31,036 bases of DNA from a virus. The position numbers and the translations under genes were made by a program. Positions 12,620 to 22,128 of the stretch are shown here, piece after piece; within the stretch, counting starts at the first letter, position 1, and each line of letters starts with the position of its first letter. The notes below the pieces were generated by a model. It was not told where the DNA came from. It saw only the letters and a list, made by a program, of their open reading frames with translations, and searched no databases. Location of the stretch: positions 1-31,036 of IMG/VR virus record IMGVR_UViG_3300017772_000067, one strand, 5' to 3'.

Positions 12620-14488
12620 ATGTCAATTATAAAAAAAGATATAAAATATGTAAATAAGGATTTCACTGAGTTTAAAACAAGCTTAGTAGAATACTCTAAA
12701 AATTACTTTCCTAAGATATATAACGATTTTAACGAAGCATCACCAGGTATGATGTTTATTGAACTAGCGTCATATATAGGAGATGTATTATCTTACTACA
12801 CTGATTATAGTATGAAGGAGACAATGCTCCAACATGCTCAAGAGAAGAAAAATATATATAATATCGCACAAACGTTTGGATATAAACCAAAAATAGCATC
12901 TTCTGCAGACGCGCAGCTATCTGTCTATCAATTAATACCGAGTACAGGAACTGGATTAAACTCTAGACCTGATTACGATTACGCATTTACATTAGAACGT
13001 GATGCGATAGTGTCAAGTAATAATATTGAATTTGCAACAACACAACCAGTGAACTTTGCATTTTCGAGTTCTGAATCACCAACCGATGTATCTGTGTATC
13101 AGGTGAACACTACAACAGGTCAACCTGAGCAGTATCTATTAAAGAAAGTGGTACCTGCAAAGAGTGGTGAGCGTAGAGTGAAGACTATAACTGTAGGAAA
13201 TGCTACACCGTATTTAAAGTTGCTTGTTGATGATACCAATATAATAGCAATTGAATCGATTATAGATAGCGATGGTAATAAATGGAGCGAGGTACCATAT
13301 CTAGCGCAAGATACTATATTTAGCGATACCGTAAACTCTGATGCTAATGATCCTACATTAACATCAGCAAATAGTAAAACGCCATATATATTAAAGCTAG
13401 TAAAAACAGCGAGGCGATTTGTATCGAGAATAACTGCTGATGATAAGATTGAAATACAATTCGGTGCTGGTATATCGAGCTCACCTGATGAAGAGATTAT
13501 ACCTAATCCATCAAACGTAGGCTCACCTATACCAGGTAGTACCACGCAATTAGACACATCATTTGATCCAGCTAACTTCTTATATACAGACACGTATGGT
13601 CAATCACCATCCAATACAGCATTAACAATAACATATATTGTAGGGTACGGATTAGAAGCAAATGTAGCTGCAGGTACAGTTACAGGTATTAAGAGTAAGA
13701 CTATAACGTTTGATTCATCTAAAGTACTTAATAGTGACTTAAAGTCATCTGCTGAGAATTCTCTAGAGATAACTAATATAGATCCTGCAACAGGAGCAAC
13801 GCGATCTGAACCACTTGAATCCATTAAGCAAAATGCATTAGCATTTTTCGGAACACAAAATAGAGTAGTTACCAAGGAAGATTATATAATACGAGCACTA
13901 TCACTGCCTAGTAGATTTGGTGCTGTAACTAAAGCGTATGTCGCTTCAGATGAGCAACTATCCGGTACAGGTCAAGTTGTAGATAACCCGTTAGGAATAA
14001 ATTTATATGTACTGGGGTATGATAATAATAAAAGTTTAACACGAGTAAATACGATAACTAAACAAAATCTTAAAACGTATTTATCACAGTACAGAATGAT
14101 GACGGATGCAATAAATATAAAGAATGGATATATAATTAATTTTGGTATTGATTTTGAGATAACTGTACTCAAGAGTTTTAATACGCGCGCTGTATTACTT
14201 AAATGTATTGATATTCTTAAGAAGGAATTTTCAATTGATAATATGACATTCACAACACCGATTATAATAAAAGACATATATCTATTACTAGCAAACGTCG
14301 AAGGCGTGCAATCTGTAGTAGACGTACAATTACTAAATTATTATGATACAGATGCAGGCTATTCTGGCAATATGTATTCATTTGAATCTGCGACACATAA
14401 AGGGGTTATATACCCATCACTTGATCCATCTGTATTTGAGATAAAGTACCCTAATAATGATATACGAGGTAAGGTAGTAACATACTAA
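12620..14488 (+). CDS. 6: Baseplate wedge protein gp6-like (gpJ-like), 622 aa
   Basis: The N-terminus has the typical gp6/gpJ opening, with FNEASPGMMFIELASYIGDVLSYYTDYSMKETML at about residues 37-70, then a long strand-rich middle, and a C-terminal segment including VVTKEDYIIRALSLPSRFG and EGVQSVVDVQLLNYYD. T4 gp6 is 660 aa. Two copies of gp6 with gp25 and gp7 build each baseplate wedge. It follows gp25 immediately. Confidence 0.88.
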   Translation: MSIIKKDIKYVNKDFTEFKTSLVEYSKNYFPKIYNDFNEASPGMMFIELASYIGDVLSYYTDYSMKETMLQHAQEKKNIYNIAQTFGYKPKIASSADAQLSVYQLIPSTGTGLNSRPDYDYAFTLERDAIVSSNNIEFATTQPVNFAFSSSESPTDVSVYQVNTTTGQPEQYLLKKVVPAKSGERRVKTITVGNATPYLKLLVDDTNIIAIESIIDSDGNKWSEVPYLAQDTIFSDTVNSDANDPTLTSANSKTPYILKLVKTARRFVSRITADDKIEIQFGAGISSSPDEEIIPNPSNVGSPIPGSTTQLDTSFDPANFLYTDTYGQSPSNTALTITYIVGYGLEANVAAGTVTGIKSKTITFDSSKVLNSDLKSSAENSLEITNIDPATGATRSEPLESIKQNALAFFGTQNRVVTKEDYIIRALSLPSRFGAVTKAYVASDEQLSGTGQVVDNPLGINLYVLGYDNNKSLTRVNTITKQNLKTYLSQYRMMTDAINIKNGYIINFGIDFEITVLKSFNTRAVLLKCIDILKKEFSIDNMTFTTPIIIKDIYLLLANVEGVQSVVDVQLLNYYDTDAGYSGNMYSFESATHKGVIYPSLDPSVFEIKYPNNDIRGKVVTY

Positions 14489-14496
14489 GGTAATAT

Positions 14497-15573
14497 ATGA
14501 TATACTCAATTTATGCACATAGAGACACAACAATATATGAGAGCAATAAGACTCAGAACACTGGTATAGATGAGATACTTGAAATAACTAAAACTGTCTC
14601 CTCATCATTGCAACCAGGTGTAACTAACACACGGTTCTTAATAGATTTTAGCACTACGGAATTATCAAAATCTGTAGTAGATGGTGTAATACCATCTGGA
14701 TCTGAAGGCCCTGTGCGAGCTGAGTATAGATTGCGTGTATTTAATTCAACACAAGAGCAAGTACCTCATACATATACATTAACAGCTAATCCGGTATCCC
14801 AATCATGGTCAACAGGTGTTGGTAAGGCGTTAGATACACCTGTAACGCAGGAAGGTTGTAGTTGGAGATATAGAGATGGGCTAACACCTAACACTGCTTG
14901 GCAGACTGAAGGCGCGACAGTATACGCTGGATTTGAATGCTCGCAATCATTTACTAATGCATCTGGAGATATATATATGGATATAACTACTATCGTTACC
15001 AATTCATTTAATGATCCTGTAGATACATTAGCAGGGATAATGGTACAGCGCCCAGTGCTTGCAGAGCAAGACGGCGTTCGATACGGATCCCTAAAATATT
15101 TCTCAACAGAGACACACACAATTTATCCACCACGATTGGATGTAATGTGGGATGATACAGTGTACAACGTAACTGGATTAGCAGCTATATCTTCAACAGA
15201 GGATATTAATATCACGATACCTAATCTACAGGAAGAGTATAGCACTCAAGCAAAAACATCTTTACGTGTAATACCTAAGTTGAGGTATCCACAACGGACA
15301 TACGCAACATCGAGTGTTGGGTATTCAAACAATCACCTCCCTTCAACTACGTATTATTCTATCATAGATGGTGAGACTGGTGAAGTGTTAATAGATTATA
15401 ACACAAACTATACTAAAGTGAGCTGCGATAGTAACGGTAACTTTTTTAAATTGTGGATGACAAGCTTCCTACCAGAGCGATATTACGCTATCAACATACG
15501 AGTTGATGATAGATTATATGCAGGTAGTAGAGAATTTTACTCACCAGCTCAAATGTTTAAAGTAGTTAGATAA
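14497..15573 (+). CDS. Baseplate/tail structural protein with DNRLRE-like domain, 358 aa
   Basis: The first half has features of a DNRLRE-type beta-sandwich: DTTIYESNKTQNTGIDEILEI near the N-terminus, then SWSTGVGK and a CSWRYRDG..WQTEGATVY region. The second half is strand-rich with YPPRLDVMWDD and FLPERYYAINIRVDDR. It follows gp6 with a GGT-AAT leader and precedes two other large structural proteins, so it is likely part of the wedge or peripheral baseplate. The T4 counterpart, if any, is not recognisable. Confidence 0.6.
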   Translation: MIYSIYAHRDTTIYESNKTQNTGIDEILEITKTVSSSLQPGVTNTRFLIDFSTTELSKSVVDGVIPSGSEGPVRAEYRLRVFNSTQEQVPHTYTLTANPVSQSWSTGVGKALDTPVTQEGCSWRYRDGLTPNTAWQTEGATVYAGFECSQSFTNASGDIYMDITTIVTNSFNDPVDTLAGIMVQRPVLAEQDGVRYGSLKYFSTETHTIYPPRLDVMWDDTVYNVTGLAAISSTEDINITIPNLQEEYSTQAKTSLRVIPKLRYPQRTYATSSVGYSNNHLPSTTYYSIIDGETGEVLIDYNTNYTKVSCDSNGNFFKLWMTSFLPERYYAINIRVDDRLYAGSREFYSPAQMFKVVR

Positions 15574-16664
15574 TGGCAGGTGTAGAGAACATATCAAGCA
15601 GTGTATGGGGTAATGTAACAATTATCAACGATAGGGTGTTAATAACAGATGCTCTAGATTCAGCAAATAGTGTCTCACGATTAGCACAAGGAACATTACT
15701 GCAGGAGAGTGATTTAGTGGATCTAATTGATGATACTATATACGAGTTAGTGCCTAAACCAGTAGAATATCCTACAAAGCCACCTATTTCTGGTGAGATT
15801 CGTGCAGCGAATTGGGGAAAAATAGTAGAGTTTGGCGGTTCAACCGATCCGGGAATAGATGTTGGTGCTAGCTGGGTACCGAGAGATCACCATGAATACC
15901 CTGCAATATATGCATTAAACCCTGTATATAGATTCTATACAAGTGATAATCCACTATTTTACGCACATAACGCTGTGAGTTATATTGATACAGATACTAA
16001 TGAAAGTTTCCCTGTCACAAAAATGATCTGGAAGGTAGATGGTCAAGAAATACATCGCGGTGAATATTTACAGATGTATAATACAAGCGCAACGCCTGGT
16101 AGAAAGGCATTAACTTTAGAGCTGCACAACGAGGTAGGAGTAACATCGCAAACACTGTACTACGATATAGTGGATTCAGAGCAAGATGGAGATGCGCAAG
16201 GATTCTCATCGACATATCAAGGAATGTATACGTATGATACGGAACTTAAACGAGCCGTGTTTGGGGATGATCCGAGATACAGTCCTAGGTGGATAAAATT
16301 TAAAGTACATTATAATAATACGTATAATGGTGAAAATAAGAAAGGTAAGTTTAAAGATTATAAGAACCCTATCACTATAGATGGTAATAAAGTGCAGTTG
16401 TATACTGCAGATAAGGTACCTATAAATTATGATATATCTGCATATAATTTAGAAACAACATATGGTGATACTGGTGTGTATATACATTATAAACCTGGCC
16501 CACTATCAATAGAAATACGATGTCAGTTTAATTATAGATCATGGGGTAAGTATAGAAGAAAATTTTATAAAAACTATGAAACGTATATAGATCCTGACAG
16601 CAGTATCACAGAAGATATAGATTTAGGTAAAATTAACGTAGGTAAGACAGATGAATCGAGGTAA
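15573..16664 (+). CDS. Structural protein of the baseplate block, 363 aa
   Basis: It starts at the last base of the previous stop (TAATG). The protein is strand-rich, with a middle section resembling an immunoglobulin-like sandwich (FPVTKMIWKVDGQEIHRGEY, then KALTLELHNEVGVTSQTLYY) and a lysine/tyrosine-rich C-terminus (YRSWGKYRRKFYKNYETY). It is unrecognised by name. By position it belongs to the baseplate or peripheral tail. Confidence 0.55.
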   Translation: MAGVENISSSVWGNVTIINDRVLITDALDSANSVSRLAQGTLLQESDLVDLIDDTIYELVPKPVEYPTKPPISGEIRAANWGKIVEFGGSTDPGIDVGASWVPRDHHEYPAIYALNPVYRFYTSDNPLFYAHNAVSYIDTDTNESFPVTKMIWKVDGQEIHRGEYLQMYNTSATPGRKALTLELHNEVGVTSQTLYYDIVDSEQDGDAQGFSSTYQGMYTYDTELKRAVFGDDPRYSPRWIKFKVHYNNTYNGENKKGKFKDYKNPITIDGNKVQLYTADKVPINYDISAYNLETTYGDTGVYIHYKPGPLSIEIRCQFNYRSWGKYRRKFYKNYETYIDPDSSITEDIDLGKINVGKTDESR

Positions 16665-16665
16665 T

Positions 16666-19600
16666 ATGGATCTAAATGACAAGTCAGATGTTGAGAATGC
16701 AACAGCGTTAATTGATAGAAATACCATTGTTAATATACCTGCAGATATAGCTAAATCTGTTGAATTTCAAGGTGTATATATTGACATAGATACCTCGTCT
16801 GATAATATATACGTATTACTAGAAGCTTATACAAACGATAGACGTATAGCTTACACTACATTACCTATATCAGATAATGTGTTCAATATTAGTGATACAA
16901 ATCTTAATATAGATGTATTATCAGTCATACAGGATAAGCTTGCACTTAGCAATGGTATATACGATTTAAGAGTATGTGTATATGAGAACATTATATACTC
17001 TAATGTAGATAGCACTGATGTTGGTGAGCTACAGGTAGAGCAGATATCACCCACGCGATATGAAATACGTACTAAGTCAACTTTACCTAAATATTACTCA
17101 GCATTTGAGAGTATAGAAAATATATCTAGACAAGGTGATGTACCAGGTACCATTGCTCCGCTTATATTAAAAAGCGTTGTTGATAACGTAACAATTGTAT
17201 CAACAAATTGGCAGTTAATAGAGTATCAAGATAATAACAGACAAACAAGCTTTCAATTAATATTTAGATCAATTGAACCTATTCCTACAGATATACAGAC
17301 TGCTAGTAAGCTACAGGTGATACGTGAGCTTATAACTCCTTACACTATACCGCTTGTTGTTGAGTTTGAAGCAACATCAATATCTGATGCGACATTATTA
17401 CGTGGACCAAACTTTAAAAGTATTGATATATTACATAAACCTGCAAGGAGTACAGTGCAGGAGACATGGTCAAGTCTGTTAGGCTCAAATACACAAACAT
17501 CGCAGCAGATAGTAAATCAATTTCTTTCTGGATCATCGGGAGCTGAACTAAATGAAGATTTTAGAGACTATAGCAACTTTATACACTTCTCATCTGCAGC
17601 TGAGCGTTTAAAGAATTTTAAATATAAGGTTGAGCTAATAGAGCATTACGTATCACAATCTAATTTTGTATCAACACAGTGGGCAGGGACAGGGCAATCA
17701 CAAGCTACTGGGTCAAGTGAATTCTTAGCTAATAAAGCAGCGTATGATACAAAGCGCGAAAATATAATATCAGGATTCGACTCATATGAGAAATACTTAT
17801 ATTTTGAATCACACTCTACAGAGATAACAACGTACGGTACATATCCAGCAGCAACATGGCCAAAGAGCACCAGTGTAAAGCCGTATTCATTAATACATAC
17901 AACAGGGTCAGAAGCTGTATCATGGTATAACGCACAGCTCACAGCTGCAACACTATATGATGATACAAATATTAATATGTTACGTAATACAATACCTACT
18001 CACATAGCTGAAGATGCAAATAGTAATAGCTACGTTTTATTTGTAGATATGATTGGTCAGCACTTCGATGTAATGTATAATTATATTAGTAATATTACTA
18101 CGCAGAATGATTCTAATGAATCACTATTTAGTGGTGTTAGTAAAGACCTCGTATATGATGTAGCTAAGAGCTTTGGATGGAATTTAGAATCAGGCTTCGA
18201 TACAAGTAAGCTGTGGGAGTATACACTCGGTACTAATGAGCAAGGAGTATATAACTCAGGTAATACATATGTACGAGAGCAATCGTACTCACATGGTGAT
18301 ATAGAGAAGCAAGTATGGAAGCGCATACTCAATAATATACCTTATTTATTAAAAACTAAAGGTACCTCACGTGGTATTAAAGCATTATTATCAACATATG
18401 GTATACCATCCACTATACTACAGGTGCAAGAATATGGAGGCCCTGTACTAGATGATGTATTAGATATGCGACGGGAGATTGAAAAATTTAGCTATGCTCC
18501 ATTGTTTGATGATGAAGCATATATTAAAACACAGCACCGTCCAATTGATTACGATAAAGCAACACTAAGCTTGACAGCACCTGGTTCATCTAATAGATAC
18601 CCATCTATGTATGAATTGCGCTTCGATGTCAATCATAAAGAAGATATGCACCTTGTTTCATGTATGGCAAACAATGGCGATGGCTCACCTAAGTGGCAAT
18701 TATACTTACAGCATTCAAGCTCTGCTGCAGCAGACTCAATGTATTATAATTATGGTAGGTTAGTATTTAAGGTAACACATGATGCATCAAATGAAACGGA
18801 GCTACAATCAGAGTACTTACCATTCTATGATAATGATTGGTGGAACGTATCATTCGGAGCAACAGATCACCCGAACGCGGCAAATGTACCTAACACCTTC
18901 AAACTACGCTATGCAAAGATAGCTGATCACTCTGACGAAATAACTTTTAGTGGATCACAAACAGGAGCAGCTAATAGTAACGTGATGGGTCAATGGAGAA
19001 GCGCACAAACAGTTAGATGGGGTGGTAAATACAATAATAGTAGCGGCATAGAGGCATTCAGTGGATCTATGCAAGAAATAAGGATGTGGGCAGAGCATAT
19101 AAGTGACAGTGCTTTTCATCAACACACTTTAGCTGCTACATCTATATTAGGTGACTCTACTGAGATGGCATATAATGATTTACTAATGAGAATACCACTA
19201 GGTACTAATGGTATAACATATAATCATTCAACGGCAACAACTACACCTAATCGAGTACCTAACTTAAGCAATAATACTCCGTTCGTTGGTGATACGAATA
19301 CAACCACCCCTGTGTATGTTAACTGGGATGATGCTAATAAGTATCAAGGTAAGTCTGAAGTATATTATGTAAATGTACCTAATCCAGTAGGATCAAGGCC
19401 ACATGATAAGAAAATCCGTATCGAAGATAATGCATTAACAGGTAATTTGCTAAGCCACGATCAAAGTTACGAGACCTCATCATATAACGCAAACGCTATA
19501 GATAACGATGAGATATCAATTGCATTATCTCCGCAAGATCAGATTGATATTGATATAGCATTACAGTTCGGTGGATTACGGTTAGATGATTATATAGGTG

Positions 19601-20265
19601 ATCCACGCGATCAATACTCCGCAGAATACAAGTCGTTAACTAATATACGGAATTTGTATTTTAAAAAGTTCGATGATAAGTATAATATATGGGCATTTAT
19701 TAGATTACTATCATTCTTTAATACAGGCTTATTCAAGCAAATTGAAACACTGCTACCGGCCCGAGCAAATGCAACTGTTGGACTTGTTATTAGACCTAAT
19801 ATACTTGAACGCAGTAAAGTAGGGACTAGAGCATCAATGAGCTTTAGTAATATTATATACAATACTAGCCTATCTGCAACGCCGACTCTTAATCAAAGTA
19901 GTGTGTATTCAAATAGCGGATTAATTAAAGTAGGGGAGCGACCTGGTAACCCTGGTTTCAATAGGTTTGATCAAGGTATGGAATACATGTATGGAGATTA
20001 TACAGAATCCGGAGTATTCACACCTACATTATCTACAGGTAGTAATCCCGTGTATACCGATTCAACAGCGTTTAGAAACTTACTATATGATGGATGTAAG
20101 ATATCCTCAGCTGATTTTAACGAACCATCTCCACAAACAATAGATGGTAATCCTGTAGTAGAGTATATTTTAACTAATCCAAATGTACTAATAACGACAG
20201 ATACTATACCTGTGCGAGGAAGTATAGGAACACTTGCACCAAATACGGATCTAAGAACACTTTAA
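16666..20265 (+). CDS. Very large baseplate/tail protein with LamG-like domain, candidate gp7 counterpart, 1199 aa
   Basis: I start at ATG 16666, which follows the previous stop by one base and has a GAGG site; an ATG at 16651 would add five residues. The first 540 residues are strand-rich. Around residue 548 comes IPYLLKTKGTSRGIKALLSTYGIP, a motif seen in large wedge proteins of T4-like phages. A concanavalin/LamG-like beta-sandwich follows at about 643-825, ending with SGSMQEIRMWAEHISDSAF. The remainder is probably fibrous. Size and place fit a gp7-like wedge organiser (T4 gp7 is 1032 aa), but this is inference; LamG domains could bind host surface glycans. Confidence 0.6.
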   Translation: MDLNDKSDVENATALIDRNTIVNIPADIAKSVEFQGVYIDIDTSSDNIYVLLEAYTNDRRIAYTTLPISDNVFNISDTNLNIDVLSVIQDKLALSNGIYDLRVCVYENIIYSNVDSTDVGELQVEQISPTRYEIRTKSTLPKYYSAFESIENISRQGDVPGTIAPLILKSVVDNVTIVSTNWQLIEYQDNNRQTSFQLIFRSIEPIPTDIQTASKLQVIRELITPYTIPLVVEFEATSISDATLLRGPNFKSIDILHKPARSTVQETWSSLLGSNTQTSQQIVNQFLSGSSGAELNEDFRDYSNFIHFSSAAERLKNFKYKVELIEHYVSQSNFVSTQWAGTGQSQATGSSEFLANKAAYDTKRENIISGFDSYEKYLYFESHSTEITTYGTYPAATWPKSTSVKPYSLIHTTGSEAVSWYNAQLTAATLYDDTNINMLRNTIPTHIAEDANSNSYVLFVDMIGQHFDVMYNYISNITTQNDSNESLFSGVSKDLVYDVAKSFGWNLESGFDTSKLWEYTLGTNEQGVYNSGNTYVREQSYSHGDIEKQVWKRILNNIPYLLKTKGTSRGIKALLSTYGIPSTILQVQEYGGPVLDDVLDMRREIEKFSYAPLFDDEAYIKTQHRPIDYDKATLSLTAPGSSNRYPSMYELRFDVNHKEDMHLVSCMANNGDGSPKWQLYLQHSSSAAADSMYYNYGRLVFKVTHDASNETELQSEYLPFYDNDWWNVSFGATDHPNAANVPNTFKLRYAKIADHSDEITFSGSQTGAANSNVMGQWRSAQTVRWGGKYNNSSGIEAFSGSMQEIRMWAEHISDSAFHQHTLAATSILGDSTEMAYNDLLMRIPLGTNGITYNHSTATTTPNRVPNLSNNTPFVGDTNTTTPVYVNWDDANKYQGKSEVYYVNVPNPVGSRPHDKKIRIEDNALTGNLLSHDQSYETSSYNANAIDNDEISIALSPQDQIDIDIALQFGGLRLDDYIGDPRDQYSAEYKSLTNIRNLYFKKFDDKYNIWAFIRLLSFFNTGLFKQIETLLPARANATVGLVIRPNILERSKVGTRASMSFSNIIYNTSLSATPTLNQSSVYSNSGLIKVGERPGNPGFNRFDQGMEYMYGDYTESGVFTPTLSTGSNPVYTDSTAFRNLLYDGCKISSADFNEPSPQTIDGNPVVEYILTNPNVLITTDTIPVRGSIGTLAPNTDLRTL

Positions 20266-20278
20266 ATTGAGAATAGGT

Positions 20279-20286
20279 ATATTTAT
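20279..20286 (+). promoter_or_regulatory. Late-type -10-like box ATATTTAT (L6)
   Basis: ATATTTAT followed by AATATATAAC, 27 bases before the ATG at 20314 and its GGAGC site. It lies in a 48-base gap after the large baseplate gene and has no -33 box. Confidence 0.5.
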
Positions 20287-20313
20287 AATATATAACAATA
20301 ATGGAGCTAACAC

Positions 20314-20961
20314 ATGGGATATTTAGATAACAGTTCTGTAACAGTAGATGCTGTCCTTACGAAACGAGGTAGAGAATTACTTGCAACTGGTAACTTACAA
20401 ATAACAAAATTTGCATTAGGTGATGATGAGATTGATTACAATCTCTGGGATCCTAATCATGATAATGGTACAAACTACTACGGTGAAGCAATCGAGCAGC
20501 TACCTATACTTGAAGGATTTACAAATGATCCACAGACACTCAAGTATAAGTTAATAACTTTGCCTAAAAATACACAGGTATTACCTGTTGTGACAGTTGC
20601 AGAGAGTAGCATTGTATTAGCTCTACCAGGCACTAATACTGTGGTTACACCGCAGACATCTAATATATCGAACGGTAATCAGCAGCTTGGGTACACATTC
20701 ACGGTAGGTAACGCAGATATAGTATCAATAGGTGCTAACTCATTACCAATGAATAGCAATATAGTTAACGCAACACATACACCGGATGGTAACGCAACAT
20801 CACATACAGTTACCGCTCTCGCTGTAACCATAACATCGCGCGCTATTACACGGACAACATCAACAACACTAACAATTACAGGTAATGAGACAGGTGGTAG
20901 TATTACAATACCAATTACAGTAGAAGCAGATACTGTACTAACGTCTGGCCGAATATTATAG
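20314..20961 (+). CDS. Tail structural protein, 215 aa
   Basis: The N-terminus (NSSVTVDAVLTKRGRELLATG and FALGDDEIDYNLWDP) is a motif found at the start of structural proteins in T4-like marine phages, as far as I recall. The second half is threonine/valine-rich and beta-structured (SRAITRTTSTTLTITGNETG), resembling an immunoglobulin-like or fibrous domain. It begins the second late block after L6. A GGAGC ribosome-binding site precedes the ATG. Confidence 0.6.
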   Translation: MGYLDNSSVTVDAVLTKRGRELLATGNLQITKFALGDDEIDYNLWDPNHDNGTNYYGEAIEQLPILEGFTNDPQTLKYKLITLPKNTQVLPVVTVAESSIVLALPGTNTVVTPQTSNISNGNQQLGYTFTVGNADIVSIGANSLPMNSNIVNATHTPDGNATSHTVTALAVTITSRAITRTTSTTLTITGNETGGSITIPITVEADTVLTSGRIL

Positions 20962-20970
20962 GAGAAATAA

Positions 20971-22119
20971 ATGGCTGTTAATAGAGATAACAACTCCATG
21001 GGAAATGCGTCAAATAGAGCACAAGCTGCGAGAACAGCTGATTATCAAGAGCAGGTACTACAATCTGGTCCGCTACCCAGTCAGGTAACTGAGGTTTTTG
21101 AGACATTCGATTTATCTGAGGATGTTGTAGCAGGCAACGTATCTAAAGGAATTACGTCAGGATTGTTCTCAGGTAATGGTGGCCAGCTGACAACATTTTT
21201 CTCCGGATCAGAAGGTGCAGCGGATACCACAAAGGGTGCTTATTACTGGGATGTATATGATAAAGCATTAACAGATCCAGCCGCAGAAGTACAATTTAAT
21301 ATTGCGTATGGGCACTATGCAGGCTCAGGGTCCGCAAGATCTGCTGGAGCTACAGTAGGTATGTCACCATCACGTGCAGTATACGGGCAGTTTAGAAACT
21401 TATTGCTAGATGATACATCACCAAACTCCAAGTTTAAATTCGGTGATAATACTACATCTGAAGGCATGATTTTTATAACTTTAAATAGATCTAGATTCAA
21501 GCAGAAGTTTAACCCAGGTAACTGGCAATTAAATATGTTTGGAGCAGCAGCTGCAAACAAATATCACCTTATTGATGATAGTAATGATACAGCAGCAGGG
21601 TCAGAAAATGGGCACGTATACTACAATATTATAAGTGGATCTGGAACAACACCATTTTTATCTAGTGGTGATCGAGTGTATATAGGTAAAGTGTATCCAG
21701 AGTTAGGTGTATTAGCAATAAGTGGTGATAAGTTACTTAGAGGTGTTGGTATAGCAGGATCTGGGTTTAACACAACTGTAAGCGCTAACGCAAACGATGG
21801 AGCACTCAGCTCATCATTCTCTGCAATAAAAGTAGGTGCAAATTTTACGGCAAGAGCGGAAGAAGATATATCATCAACACACTTCTTTATACGAGCAAAA
21901 AACGGCCGACATAACTTTTCAACTAACCCGACATTTAGAGTGACAGGATCTTCAGGACAGCTCAAGCATACATCTATGATTGGTGACCCTAATGTATTTA
22001 TCACAACAGTTGGACTATATAACAATCAAAATGAGTTAGTAGCTGTTGCAAAGTTAAGTAAAGCGCTACTAAAAAATTACGAGAGAGAAGCTACAATTAG
22101 AGTTAAGTTAGATTATTAG
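20971..22119 (+). CDS. Tail structural protein, paralogue of the next gene, 382 aa
   Basis: A strand-rich protein with GQFRNLLLDD, SRFKQKFNPGNWQLNMFG and HLIDDS in the first half, and a C-terminal module ITTVGLYNNQNELVAVAKLS. The same order of elements is found in the 542-aa protein encoded next (QYRN.., SIFGDKIKPGSVKLQG, YIDDGVGNLY and the same C-terminal module), so they share an origin. A GGAGAAA site precedes the ATG. Likely a peripheral tail or fiber-attachment protein; no T4 name fits. Confidence 0.6.
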   Translation: MAVNRDNNSMGNASNRAQAARTADYQEQVLQSGPLPSQVTEVFETFDLSEDVVAGNVSKGITSGLFSGNGGQLTTFFSGSEGAADTTKGAYYWDVYDKALTDPAAEVQFNIAYGHYAGSGSARSAGATVGMSPSRAVYGQFRNLLLDDTSPNSKFKFGDNTTSEGMIFITLNRSRFKQKFNPGNWQLNMFGAAAANKYHLIDDSNDTAAGSENGHVYYNIISGSGTTPFLSSGDRVYIGKVYPELGVLAISGDKLLRGVGIAGSGFNTTVSANANDGALSSSFSAIKVGANFTARAEEDISSTHFFIRAKNGRHNFSTNPTFRVTGSSGQLKHTSMIGDPNVFITTVGLYNNQNELVAVAKLSKALLKNYEREATIRVKLDY

Positions 22120-22128
22120 GAGATGTAA

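Noticed and set aside
12312-14277. Minus-strand open frames opposite the gp25 and gp6 genes
   Set aside because: They lie wholly opposite strongly supported plus-strand genes and have no ribosome-binding sites or recognisable motifs.
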